Origin: Bacillota bacterium
GTDB lineage: Bacteria > Bacillota > Clostridia > Christensenellales > CAG-138
Assembly: GCA_023435025.1 (NCBI GenBank)
Contig: JAEYSE010000071.1
Location: 1-6,619, forward strand
DNA: 6,619 nt
Direction of reading: 5' to 3'
Shown here: piece by piece, positions 1 to 5,022 of the stretch
How positions within the stretch are numbered: position 1 is the stretch's first letter
Layout: every line of letters begins with the position of its first letter
Notes under the pieces: model-generated
Databases searched by the model: none
What the model saw: the letters and a program-made list of their open reading frames with translations, nothing else
Told to the model about the DNA's origin: nothing
Translations under genes and position numbers: made by a program

Positions 1-326
1 TCAATATAGGTATCTGAGGAGGCGATATACGCTTCCGGCTGATAATAATCGTAATAGGAAACGAAATACTCCACCGCGCTGTCCGGAAAAAACTCCTTGA
101 ACTCAGAGCAAAGCTGCGCCGCAAGCGTTTTGTTGTGCGCCAATACGAGCGTAGGCTTCTGCACACGCTCGATCACTTTGGCCATGGTGAATGTTTTTCC
201 GCTGCCCGTTACGCCTAAAAGCACTTGCAGCCTGTCCCCCCGCATGACGCCGTTTGCAAGCGTATCGATCGCCTGCGGCTGATCGCCCTGCGGCTCAAAC
301 GGGGAAGACACCTTAAATTCGTTCAT
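1..326 (-). CDS. uvrB: UvrABC excinuclease subunit B, N-terminal part (cut by the window edge)
   Basis: UvrB is the DNA-damage verification ATPase/helicase of nucleotide excision repair; it is loaded by UvrA and recruits UvrC for incision. Only the first 108 codons are present and the gene runs off the left edge. Visible family signatures are the PQGDQPQAI segment (residues 12-20, the Q-motif-like start of UvrB), the Walker A loop GVTGSGKT (38-45), AHNKTLAAQL (63-72), SEFKEFFP (74-81), and the YFVSYYDYYQPEAY stretch (87-100) that opens the DNA-clamping beta-hairpin. The ATG at 326 gives the usual UvrB N-terminus. A GGAGG lies about 12 nt upstream, a slightly long spacing. The stop codon of the upstream Dabb gene is only 48 nt away in the same direction, so the two are probably co-transcribed. 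The identification is secure from these motifs; no defect is seen in the visible part. Confidence 0.97.
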   Translation of the reverse strand, partial: MNEFKVSSPFEPQGDQPQAIDTLANGVMRGDRLQVLLGVTGSGKTFTMAKVIERVQKPTLVLAHNKTLAAQLCSEFKEFFPDSAVEYFVSYYDYYQPEAYIASSDTYI

Positions 327-374
327 CGGTTCTTTCCGCCTCCAGCGGCTCCTCAAGGGCCAACAGCCCTAAAA

Positions 375-656
375 TCAAAACGTATAATCCACCGATACGG
401 TTCCCGTGCGGCGGGGTTTGATAAACGCGCGTACCGCCGCGTGGGCGGGGTGGGCGTCATACGCGTGCAGCCCTTCCATATCATCAAACGTGGCGATGAG
501 TACAAGATCGTAGGCGCGCTCGGATGATAGCTCGTTGAGGCCGACTTCCATGCTGCGCAATGTGGGAACAGCACCCACCAACTCCCGCAGCATGCGCGCC
601 GCTTCCTGCGCGTCCGCCGCGTCCGCAAATTTCTGGCAAACCACGTGTCTGACCAT
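375..656 (-). CDS. Stress-responsive alpha/beta-barrel (Dabb) domain protein
   Basis: A 93-residue protein that fits the Dabb family (small dimeric ferredoxin-like alpha/beta barrels). It begins MVRHVVCQKF, the typical first strand (M-x-x-H-v-v-x-x-K), followed by a helix rich in A/E (residues 12-25). A conserved-looking central part follows: a V-G-L-N-E strand around 38-42, the YDLVLIATFDD strand (49-59), and HPAHAAVRAFIKP (68-80), which matches the family's H-P-x-H-x-x-v-x-x-f pattern. The end VSVDYTF is the usual last strand. The start at 656 has GGGAGG 5 nt upstream. Enzymatic function cannot be assigned: most bacterial Dabb proteins are uncharacterised and plant relatives are stress-induced. 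It sits directly upstream of uvrB in the same direction, so a shared transcript is likely, but no functional link to DNA repair should be assumed. Confidence 0.87.
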   Translation of the reverse strand: MVRHVVCQKFADAADAQEAARMLRELVGAVPTLRSMEVGLNELSSERAYDLVLIATFDDMEGLHAYDAHPAHAAVRAFIKPRRTGTVSVDYTF

Positions 657-686
657 AATGCCCTCCCGGTTCTTTTTGCTTTTCCT

Positions 687-695
687 ATTGTATCA
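687..695 (-). promoter_or_regulatory. Extended -10 promoter for the Dabb-uvrB transcript
   Basis: On the minus strand TGATACAAT (TGn followed by TACAAT, 5 of 6 to TATAAT) lies about 31 nt upstream of the Dabb start codon. No good -35 hexamer is present at 17-18 nt (best is GTTTTC-like), which is consistent with an extended -10 promoter. Seen by eye only. Confidence 0.5.
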
Positions 696-809
696 GAAAG
701 CGTTTGAAAGGAAAACCACTTTATGCGAATATTTGTTTTCTTTTCACATCCTTAACATCCGTTGCGGGGCATGTCTGCCATGGCTTCCAGTAACCTCCGA
801 TTGTTGGAT

Positions 810-839
810 GTTACAAATATATGGTACGGTATTTATAGT
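810..839 (+). promoter_or_regulatory. Weak candidate promoter for the small membrane protein gene
   Basis: GTTACA at 810-815 and TATAGT at 834-839 are separated by 18 nt, each 4-5 of 6 to consensus, and lie about 45 nt before the start codon at 884. This is the best match in the spacer between the divergent genes, but the region is AT-rich and other -10-like hexamers occur. Confidence 0.3.
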
Positions 840-883
840 TTGTATGACAGGCCAAGACACATATGTTTCGGGAGGAATGTTCC

Positions 884-1057
884 ATGACTGCAGCCTTTAT
901 ATTTTGCGCGGGCATCATCCCCGTAGTGCCTTTGGTGGGAGTGAATATTTTTCACCGCCGCAAGGATACGGTGCGAAAAAATGTTTGCATCGGCTTATTT
1001 GTGCTGCAGCTGCTGTTAAGTGTTCTCTATATCATGGCTTGGCTGCGCACACATTAA
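884..1057 (+). CDS. Small two-helix membrane protein, 57 residues, unknown function
   Basis: I do not recognise this gene. It encodes two hydrophobic segments (about residues 3-22 and 34-54) joined by a strongly basic turn HRRKDTVRK (24-32). By the positive-inside rule the turn should be cytoplasmic, leaving both ends outside. An ATG at 863 lies in the same frame, but the ATG at 884 is preferred: GGGAGG sits 8 nt before it, and this choice removes a charged MFREECS prefix. That the frame is real is supported by the ribosome binding site, the hydrophobic pattern and a dedicated intrinsic terminator about 40 nt after the stop. It is divergent from the Dabb-uvrB unit and has no close same-strand neighbour. 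A membrane-acting small peptide or a regulatory microprotein are both possible; nothing in the sequence decides. Confidence 0.62.
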   Translation: MTAAFIFCAGIIPVVPLVGVNIFHRRKDTVRKNVCIGLFVLQLLLSVLYIMAWLRTH

Positions 1058-1095
1058 AAACTGGGGATTCAAGTTTGTTTTTTATCGATACAAAT

Positions 1096-1130
1096 AAAAT
1101 GCACGGGAATATCGCTGTGCATTTTTATTT
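1096..1130 (+). terminator. Intrinsic terminator of the small membrane protein gene
   Basis: A perfect 9-bp stem AAAATGCAC / GTGCATTTT (1096-1104 with 1117-1125) with a 12-nt loop, running into a T-rich tail. The A-rich left flank also makes it partly symmetrical, but the only gene ending here is on the plus strand. Confidence 0.7.
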
Positions 1131-1440
1131 AATTTTAATTATTAAAAATTCAATGCATTCAGCCTCAAAATAAATAGAAATCAATTCGAATATTATTTCA
1201 AATAAATTACCCGGAAAATAAAATTCAAAAACGCCCCATAACTTCTTGCTTTTTTGCTTTATCGAATATTTTAAATTTGAATTATATTTTTCTTATTTCC
1301 GGAATTATTAAATTATGTACATATATTCTGCCCTTTAATTCATGCGCTTTCCAAGCGGGCTTTACAAAGCGTTCATTTAATTCGAATTCTTTTTTCTATT
1401 TTTCCAATTAAAATCTTTCTCCAAAAAGAGCGATTCCGTG
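1131..1440. other. AT-rich non-coding spacer with palindromes
   Basis: About 310 bases with no credible gene on either strand and a base composition far more AT-rich than the flanking genes. It contains perfect palindromes ATTCGAAT (1184-1191) and AATTCGAATT (1379-1388). It also holds an imperfect inverted repeat whose arms begin CCGGAAAATAA at 1211 and end TTATTTCCGG at 1302, with AATTCAAA (1222-1229) matching TTTGAATT (1276-1283). A small hairpin CGCTT-TCC-AAGCG lies at 1345-1357. No riboswitch or tRNA fold was recognised. It lies upstream of the permease promoter and could act as a bent or protein-bound control region, but that is only inference. Confidence 0.5.
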
Positions 1441-1460
1441 GGGTCCGCCCCAACGTAGTC

Positions 1461-1489
1461 TTGACAGAGCACCTCTGTTACGCGATAAT
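1461..1489 (+). promoter_or_regulatory. Near-consensus sigma-A promoter of the amino acid permease
   Basis: A perfect -35 TTGACA (1461-1466), a 17-nt spacer and a -10 GATAAT (1484-1489, 5 of 6). Transcription would start near 1496, leaving a leader of about 125 nt before the permease start. The next stop-to-start context and orientation fit. This is the strongest promoter in the window. Confidence 0.85.
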
Positions 1490-1567
1490 ACGTGAAGAAT
1501 ATATTATTTTCGCCGCGCAAAGGGGCGCAGCCTGCAAAATGAAACCTATATACAGCATCTAAAATCT

Positions 1568-1599
1568 TTGCGCGCTTTCAAGCGGTTGCATGCGCGCAA
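1568..1599 (+). promoter_or_regulatory. Leader hairpin just upstream of the permease ribosome binding site
   Basis: TTGCGCGC (1568-1575) pairs perfectly with GCGCGCAA (1592-1599) around a 16-nt loop. It lies inside the transcribed leader and ends about 10 nt before the purine-rich ribosome binding site AAGGGGG. There is no T-tract after it, so it is not an intrinsic terminator. It may stabilise the mRNA or modulate translation. It does not match any riboswitch class that I recognise. Confidence 0.45.
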
Positions 1600-1620
1600 T
1601 CAAAATCAAGGGGGATCAGT

Positions 1621-2970
1621 ATGGACGGGGAACTCAAAAAGAAATATGGACTATTTACCGCCGTGGCAATGGTGGTCGGCATCGTCATTGGAAGCGGTGT
1701 GTTCTTTAAAGCGGAAAAGATACTCACCGCCACCGGCGGGGATCAGCCGCTGGGCATACTCGCCTGGATCATCGGCGGCCTTATTATGATCGTCTGCGCC
1801 TACACGTTTGCGACAATGGCAACCAAGTACGAGTATGTCAACGGCCTGGTGGACTATGCGGATGTGACCATGGGTAAAAAATACGGCTACTACATCGGCT
1901 GGTTCATGGCGACCATCTACTACCCCACGCTGACTTCGGTTCTCGCCTGGGTCTCCGCGCGCTATACCTGTGTGCTGCTGGGCTTTTCCATTGTAGGCGC
2001 GGAATGCATGGTGATTTCCTGCTTCTATTTGATCGGCAGCTATGCCATCAATGCTCTCTCCCCTGTTCTTGCTGGAAAATTTCAGGTCTCCACCACCGTC
2101 ATCAAGCTCATTCCGCTGCTGTTGATGGCGGTAATCGGCACCGTGACGGGGCTTTTTAACGGCATGACCATAGAGAACTTCACCACCGCCGTCGTACCGG
2201 TGGACAAGAGTACCGCACTCTTTTCCGCGGTGGTTGCGACCGCGTTCGCCTATGAAGGCTGGATCATTGCCACCAGCATCAACGCCGAACTCAAGGACGC
2301 AAAGAAGAATTTACCCAAGGCGCTGCTTTTTGGCACGCTCATCGTAGTAGCTGTGTATATCCTCTATTACGTCGGCCTTGCGGGCGGGATCAGCAACGCT
2401 GAAATGATGCAGAACGGAGAAGAGGGTGCGAAGGCCGCGTTCACCAAGATATTCTCCAACGTTGGCGGTACGCTGCTGTTCGTGTTCGTCGTCATTTCCT
2501 GCCTGGGCACGCTCAACGGCCTGATGCTGGGCTGCACCCGCGGCATGTATACGCTGGCCGCACGCAACGTCGGCCCGAAACCCGAAATGTTCAAGCAGGT
2601 GGACAAGGCCACCAACATGCCGGCCAACTCCTCCATTTTCGGCTTGCTGCTGTGCGGCTTCTGGCTCTTATATTTCTACGGCGCCCAGCTGACGGAGCCC
2701 TGGTTCGGCCCGATTGCGTTCGATTCTTCGGAGCTTCCTATCGTCACGATCTACGCGGCGTACATTCCCATATTCATCATGTTGATGAAGAAGGAAACGG
2801 CGCTTTCCCCGTTCAAGCGGTATGTGATGCCCACACTCGCCATACTCGGGTCCGTATTCATGGTGGTAGCGGCGATATTTGCACATGGTATGAATGTTGC
2901 GTGGTACCTGTTGGTATTTGCCATCATCATGACGATCGGCAGCTTTTTCAGCCAGCAGAAAAAGGCCTAA
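1621..2970 (+). CDS. APC-superfamily amino acid permease, 449 residues
   Basis: A polytopic membrane transporter of the amino acid-polyamine-organocation (APC) superfamily. It should move an amino acid across the cytoplasmic membrane by symport or exchange. The N-terminus carries the family's substrate-site helix 1 motif, GIVIGSGVFF (residues 20-29), with the helix-breaking GSG at 24-26. A second signature is FAYEGW (209-214) followed by NAELKDAKKNLPKAL (about 221-235), the helix 6 and following loop typical of LAT/SteT-like exchangers. About 12 hydrophobic segments are visible and length is normal for the family. The start at 1621 follows an AAGGGGGATCAGT ribosome binding site. The gene is monocistronic: strong promoter and leader upstream, strong terminator just after the stop. 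Substrate cannot be told from the sequence; the LAT-like features make a neutral amino acid exchanger plausible. Confidence 0.93.
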   Translation: MDGELKKKYGLFTAVAMVVGIVIGSGVFFKAEKILTATGGDQPLGILAWIIGGLIMIVCAYTFATMATKYEYVNGLVDYADVTMGKKYGYYIGWFMATIYYPTLTSVLAWVSARYTCVLLGFSIVGAECMVISCFYLIGSYAINALSPVLAGKFQVSTTVIKLIPLLLMAVIGTVTGLFNGMTIENFTTAVVPVDKSTALFSAVVATAFAYEGWIIATSINAELKDAKKNLPKALLFGTLIVVAVYILYYVGLAGGISNAEMMQNGEEGAKAAFTKIFSNVGGTLLFVFVVISCLGTLNGLMLGCTRGMYTLAARNVGPKPEMFKQVDKATNMPANSSIFGLLLCGFWLLYFYGAQLTEPWFGPIAFDSSELPIVTIYAAYIPIFIMLMKKETALSPFKRYVMPTLAILGSVFMVVAAIFAHGMNVAWYLLVFAIIMTIGSFFSQQKKA

Positions 2971-2997
2971 CCGGTTTCACTCATAGTTTTTAACGTT

Positions 2998-3024
2998 TGC
3001 GCCCCCTACCGGGGGCGCATTTTT
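2998..3024 (+). terminator. Strong intrinsic terminator of the permease gene
   Basis: Perfect 9-bp GC-rich stem TGCGCCCCC / GGGGGCGCA (2998-3006 with 3011-3019), tetraloop TACC, then TTTTT. It lies 28 nt after the permease stop codon. Confidence 0.95.
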
Positions 3025-3148
3025 GTTGAAAAATATAGTATTTATATGGCGTGTAAATATTTGGTAGTACTAGAAAGGGACGCGCCAATTCTCCGTTTTG
3101 ATTAGGAATCTGACTTCTGTAACGTGAGTAACTATTGGAGATGCTGCT

Positions 3149-3211
3149 TTGAAAACGATCATTGCATACGCAGCGAAAACGCATGTGGCTCGGTGGCAGG
3201 TTTGCAATTAA
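3149..3211 (+). pseudogene. Possible flavodoxin-like start fragment, 20 codons
   Basis: A TTG codon at 3149, 8 nt after a GGAG, opens a short frame that begins MKTIIAYAAKT and stops at 3209-3211. The first 11 residues resemble the first strand and phosphate loop of flavodoxin-like proteins (M-K-x-x-I-x-Y-x-S-K-T-G-x-T), but the loop is not intact (T-H-V-A) and nothing after it continues the fold. It may be a remnant of a deleted gene or a coincidence. The rest of 3025-3214 holds nothing that I can identify. Confidence 0.18.
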
Positions 3212-3214
3212 TTA

Positions 3215-3244
3215 AGCCGGACCCCAAGACGCAGGAGTCCGGCT
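3215..3244 (-). terminator. Probable intrinsic terminator of the folT-like gene
   Basis: A perfect 8-bp stem AGCCGGAC / GTCCGGCT (3215-3222 with 3237-3244) with a 14-nt loop. Read on the minus strand it lies 28 nt after the gene's stop and is followed by TTAATTAATTG, a broken T-tract. On the plus strand no T-run follows, so it serves the minus-strand gene. The weak T-tract lowers confidence. Confidence 0.6.
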
Positions 3245-3272
3245 ATACTCGTAGTTTGATTTCACTTACGCC

Positions 3273-3824
3273 TTATTCTTTTTTGGGTTCCATTTTCGAA
3301 ATGCCGCTCACGCCGACCTTTTTGAGCAACGGAAGCAGCAAAAACAGAAGGAATACGTAAACCGGGATGGAAACCGCTTGGTTGATAGCCCGCAGGGGCA
3401 GTATCGTTTCAAGCGGTACGCCGTACAAGAACACCAATAAAGCCGTGTTGCATATGACGGAACAGAACACCTGGGATGTGCCCACTGCAAGAAACAGCCG
3501 CGGCAGCGTGGGCCTTTGCCCGCTTCTAAAGAAGAGGGAAGGTAGCAAGCCCGTTAAAATCCCTACAACCGTAAACCACGGCACATACGCACCCTTTGGG
3601 AAAAGCATAACCTGCAGTATATCCGTCAATCCCCCGACGATCCCGCCGTATACCGGCCCAAACAGGATTCCCGAGAGGATCACGGGCAGCGTACCCAGGC
3701 CGATCTTGAGGGAGTAGATACCAAGCGGGAATACCGGTATGCTCAACGGCCCCGCGAGCAGCACTCCTATGGCCGTGAGCAGTGCACAAATAACAAGCCT
3801 TTTTGTTTGAAACCCCGTTTTCAT
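3273..3824 (-). CDS. folT: Folate-family ECF transporter S component (FolT-like)
   Basis: The membrane-embedded substrate-binding (S) subunit of an energy-coupling-factor vitamin importer, 183 residues with about six hydrophobic helices. Folate-family traits are TKRLVICALLTAI at residues 7-19, LFGPVYGGIVGGLTD (54-68), and LFPKGAYVPWFT (74-85), the loop characteristic of FolT-type proteins. A late R-A-I-N-Q-A-V-S-I-P-V motif follows. Length is normal. No EcfA/EcfA'/EcfT energizing genes are adjacent, so it would share a module encoded elsewhere (group II ECF arrangement). The ATG at 3824 has AGGAGG 11 nt upstream, just ahead of a run of seven T. A THF-like riboswitch in the leader independently supports a folate substrate. 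The family call is firm; the substrate call rests on motif memory plus the leader. Confidence 0.88.
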   Translation of the reverse strand: MKTGFQTKRLVICALLTAIGVLLAGPLSIPVFPLGIYSLKIGLGTLPVILSGILFGPVYGGIVGGLTDILQVMLFPKGAYVPWFTVVGILTGLLPSLFFRSGQRPTLPRLFLAVGTSQVFCSVICNTALLVFLYGVPLETILPLRAINQAVSIPVYVFLLFLLLPLLKKVGVSGISKMEPKKE

Positions 3825-3825
3825 G

Positions 3826-3851
3826 AAAAAAAGCGCCTCCTGAGCGGGCGC
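3826..3851 (-). promoter_or_regulatory. Hairpin containing the folT ribosome binding site, with its own T-tract
   Basis: On the minus strand GCGCC (3851-3847) can pair with GGCGC (3837-3833) around the loop CGCTCAGGA, directly followed by seven T (3832-3826) and then the start codon. The SD AGGAGG (3841-3836) is split between loop and stem. The element can therefore act as a translational block, and formally resembles a second intrinsic terminator. Confidence 0.5.
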
Positions 3852-3853
3852 AT

Positions 3854-3908
3854 AAAAAAACGCCCGTTATTTTGGGCGCAACCTACCCAGACTCTGGGCG
3901 TATTGCGC
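3854..3908 (-). terminator. Attenuator of the folT leader: antiterminator and terminator
   Basis: Terminator form: CGCCC (3878-3874) pairs with GGGCG (3865-3861) over an 8-nt loop, followed by seven T (3860-3854). Antiterminator form: GCGCAA (3908-3903) pairs with TTGCGC (3881-3876), enclosing an inner hairpin CCCAG-AGT-CTGGG (3898-3886). The two forms share 3878-3876 and exclude each other. The antiterminator also takes the last two bases of the aptamer's P1 helix (3908-3907). The logic read from this is that ligand stabilises P1, the antiterminator is lost, the terminator forms and folT is off. Confidence 0.72.
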
Positions 3909-4013
3909 AGCGGACGCGGCGATCGACCCGGGGCCATGCGGCCCGTTCGGGCAGAGGCAACTTCCCATCCCCTGCCGCATAAGATATTACCTTACGCACA
4001 ACGCCTACTCTGC
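3907..4013 (-). ncRNA. Tetrahydrofolate (THF) riboswitch aptamer
   Basis: Read on the minus strand the element opens GCAG-AGTAG and closes CCG-CTGC, the P1 helix with the conserved AGUAG and CCG flanks of the THF class. P2 is GGCG/CGCC (4005-4002 with 3921-3918). P3 is GGCAGGGG/CCTCTGCC (3976-3969 with 3957-3950). CGAA follows (3949-3946), then P4 GGGCC-GCAT-GGCCC (3944-3931). The class's pseudoknot is possible: GGATG in loop 3 (3970-3966) with CGTCC in J2/1 (3916-3912), using one G-U pair. The P2-P3 junction differs from the usual GUUAAG and seems to carry an extra hairpin. Known THF riboswitches commonly precede folT in Clostridia, as here. By-eye alignment to remembered consensus only. Confidence 0.75.
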
Positions 4014-4020
4014 TAATGGA

Positions 4021-4049
4021 AGTATACATGGTATCGCGCCTGTACGCAA
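4021..4049 (-). promoter_or_regulatory. Promoter of the riboswitch-folT transcript
   Basis: On the minus strand TTGCGT (4049-4044), a 17-nt spacer and TATACT (4026-4021). Transcription would start just before the aptamer's P1 strand at 4013, which is the expected spacing for a leader riboswitch. The -35 is only a partial match. Confidence 0.6.
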
Positions 4050-4261
4050 GGGGAATGAGTGGGTTTCAGGCCGGATGCCGCAGCCTATTCGCAGCCGCAT
4101 TTAAACGGGCGGCCGCCGTGTTAAACATTCAGATAAGGGTTTCAGTCGCGCCTTCGCCAACAGCGCCGGTCGGGCGGTCAAACTGAATTGACGTATTTCC
4201 GGAACGAATGATCCTCAAAATTTGCGGACCGGGTTCCTTCCATATACGGATATTGCTGGGG

Positions 4262-4275
4262 TATACTAGGATAAT
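4262..4275 (+). promoter_or_regulatory. Candidate -10 elements for the DUF503 gene
   Basis: TATACT (4262-4267) and GATAAT (4270-4275) lie 28-41 nt before the start codon. Neither has a convincing -35 at 16-18 nt. A promoter is expected here because the upstream gene is divergent, but the exact hexamers are uncertain. Confidence 0.35.
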
Positions 4276-4302
4276 AGAGCAAACCCAAAAGGAGGCAAGA
4301 CA

Positions 4303-4584
4303 ATGCGCATTGCGATCATGAGAGTCAACCTGCACGCCAACTGGGTACACAATTTGAAAGAGAAGCGTTCGGAAGTCAAAAGCCTCTGTGCCAAAATCAG
4401 GACAAAGTTCAACGTATCCGTCGCCGAGGTGGACGAACAGGACATCCATCAGATCATTGTACTTGGGGTCGCAGCCGTCGTGGCGGATGGGGCACAGGGC
4501 GACAGCACGCTTTCGCATGTCCTGTGCTTTATTGAAGAAAATACCGAGGCCTTTATCACCGACGTGGAGCAATCGATTTATTAA
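4303..4584 (+). CDS. DUF503 family (YlxP-like) protein, 93 residues
   Basis: A small cytoplasmic protein of the DUF503 family, to which B. subtilis YlxP belongs. The fold is a compact alpha/beta domain. Visible signatures are the first strand MRIAIMRVNLH (residues 1-11), the L-K-E-K-R-S box (18-23) with the helix to about 34, and FNVSVAEVDEQD (36-47), the most conserved family stretch. The rest is a hydrophobic strand (LGVAAVVADGAQGD) and a C-terminal helix. Length is the family's usual. AAAGGAGG 7 nt before the ATG is a near-perfect ribosome binding site. Relatives are often encoded next to nusA-infB-rbfA, which has suggested a role near translation or ribosome assembly; here the gene stands alone, so that context is absent. 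No clear terminator follows. Molecular function is unknown. Confidence 0.9.
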   Translation: MRIAIMRVNLHANWVHNLKEKRSEVKSLCAKIRTKFNVSVAEVDEQDIHQIIVLGVAAVVADGAQGDSTLSHVLCFIEENTEAFITDVEQSIY

Positions 4585-4615
4585 TTAATCTCAAATGAAT
4601 GTGCCGAATTTTTAA

Positions 4616-4918
4616 AATAGCCCGACGCCTCCTCATTCACTTGGCATCCTCTTCCATCATCGAGACCGCAAACAGAAGCTATATGACCATCCTCGGCGCG
4701 TCGCGCAGCACGCGCCTGTTTCCCTTTGCGTTAATGCGTCTGCGGTGCCGGCTCCACAGCGAGGCCACAGCCTATTGCAATGGGCGCACCTGAACATTCA
4801 CCGAACCCATCCTAAGTACATATTTTATACCAATGAAAAGCATGAAGGCGTCCAACTCAGGCGGGGAAATTTCGAGGCGTGGAACGAGCCGAAGTTCGGC
4901 GTAGAAGTGCTACGCTAA
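4616..4918 (+). pseudogene. Stop-free 100-codon frame without a start codon; possible gene remnant
   Basis: From just after a TAA at 4613 to a TAA at 4916-4918 one frame stays open for 100 codons but contains no ATG and no start with a ribosome binding site. The C-terminal third looks protein-like in composition (HPKYIFYTNEKHEGVQLRRG, then NFEAWNEPKFGVEVLR). The first part is richer in P, H, A and R, as expected of non-coding or shifted sequence. Another frame offers 64 codons from an ATG at 4599 with no better features. I do not recognise the family. It may be the 3' end of a decayed gene whose 5' part was lost, or chance in GC-rich DNA. The rest of 4585-5022 has only palindromes. Confidence 0.25.
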
Positions 4919-4966
4919 AGCGTAAGGCGACACCGCCTAGCATGAGAAAAGCCGCGGCAACGTTGC
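4911..4966. repeat. Cluster of short palindromes upstream of dpaA
   Basis: Four inverted repeats occur in 56 bases: TACGCT-AA-AGCGTA (4911-4924), AGGCG-ACAC-CGCCT (4925-4938), GCCGCGGC (4951-4958) and GCAACGTTGC (4957-4966, sharing two bases with the last). None is followed by a T-run, so a terminator is unlikely on either strand. They lie 57-112 nt before the dpaA start, where an operator would be expected. No convincing sigma-K type promoter (AC...CATAnnnTA) was found. Confidence 0.35.
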
Positions 4967-5022
4967 GTTTATGTTTGGAATTGGTAATAGGCCATTAGCG
5001 CTTTCATGGAGGGCGGCAGGGT

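Noticed and set aside
535..1173. 212-codon plus-strand frame across the Dabb gene and the following spacer
   Set aside because: It covers the antisense of a recognised gene, then a non-coding spacer and the small membrane gene in another frame, has no ribosome binding site and no coherent protein features.
1341..1371. CGCTTT...AAAGCG hairpin as a terminator
   Set aside because: The stem is short, competing pairings exist, the T-run comes more than 15 nt later, and no gene ends here.
4050..4110. Possible cobalamin riboswitch-like or repeat structure in the GC-rich spacer
   Set aside because: The CGCAGCC copies are direct, not inverted, and no B12-box or other riboswitch core is present.
4188..4193. 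TTGACG resembling a -35 hexamer upstream of the DUF503 gene
   Set aside because: No -10-like hexamer lies 16-18 nt downstream, and the position is about 110 nt before the gene.
4129..4572. 147-codon minus-strand frame opposite the DUF503 gene
   Set aside because: It is antisense to a clearly recognised gene with an excellent ribosome binding site and shows no family motif; an ordinary shadow frame.
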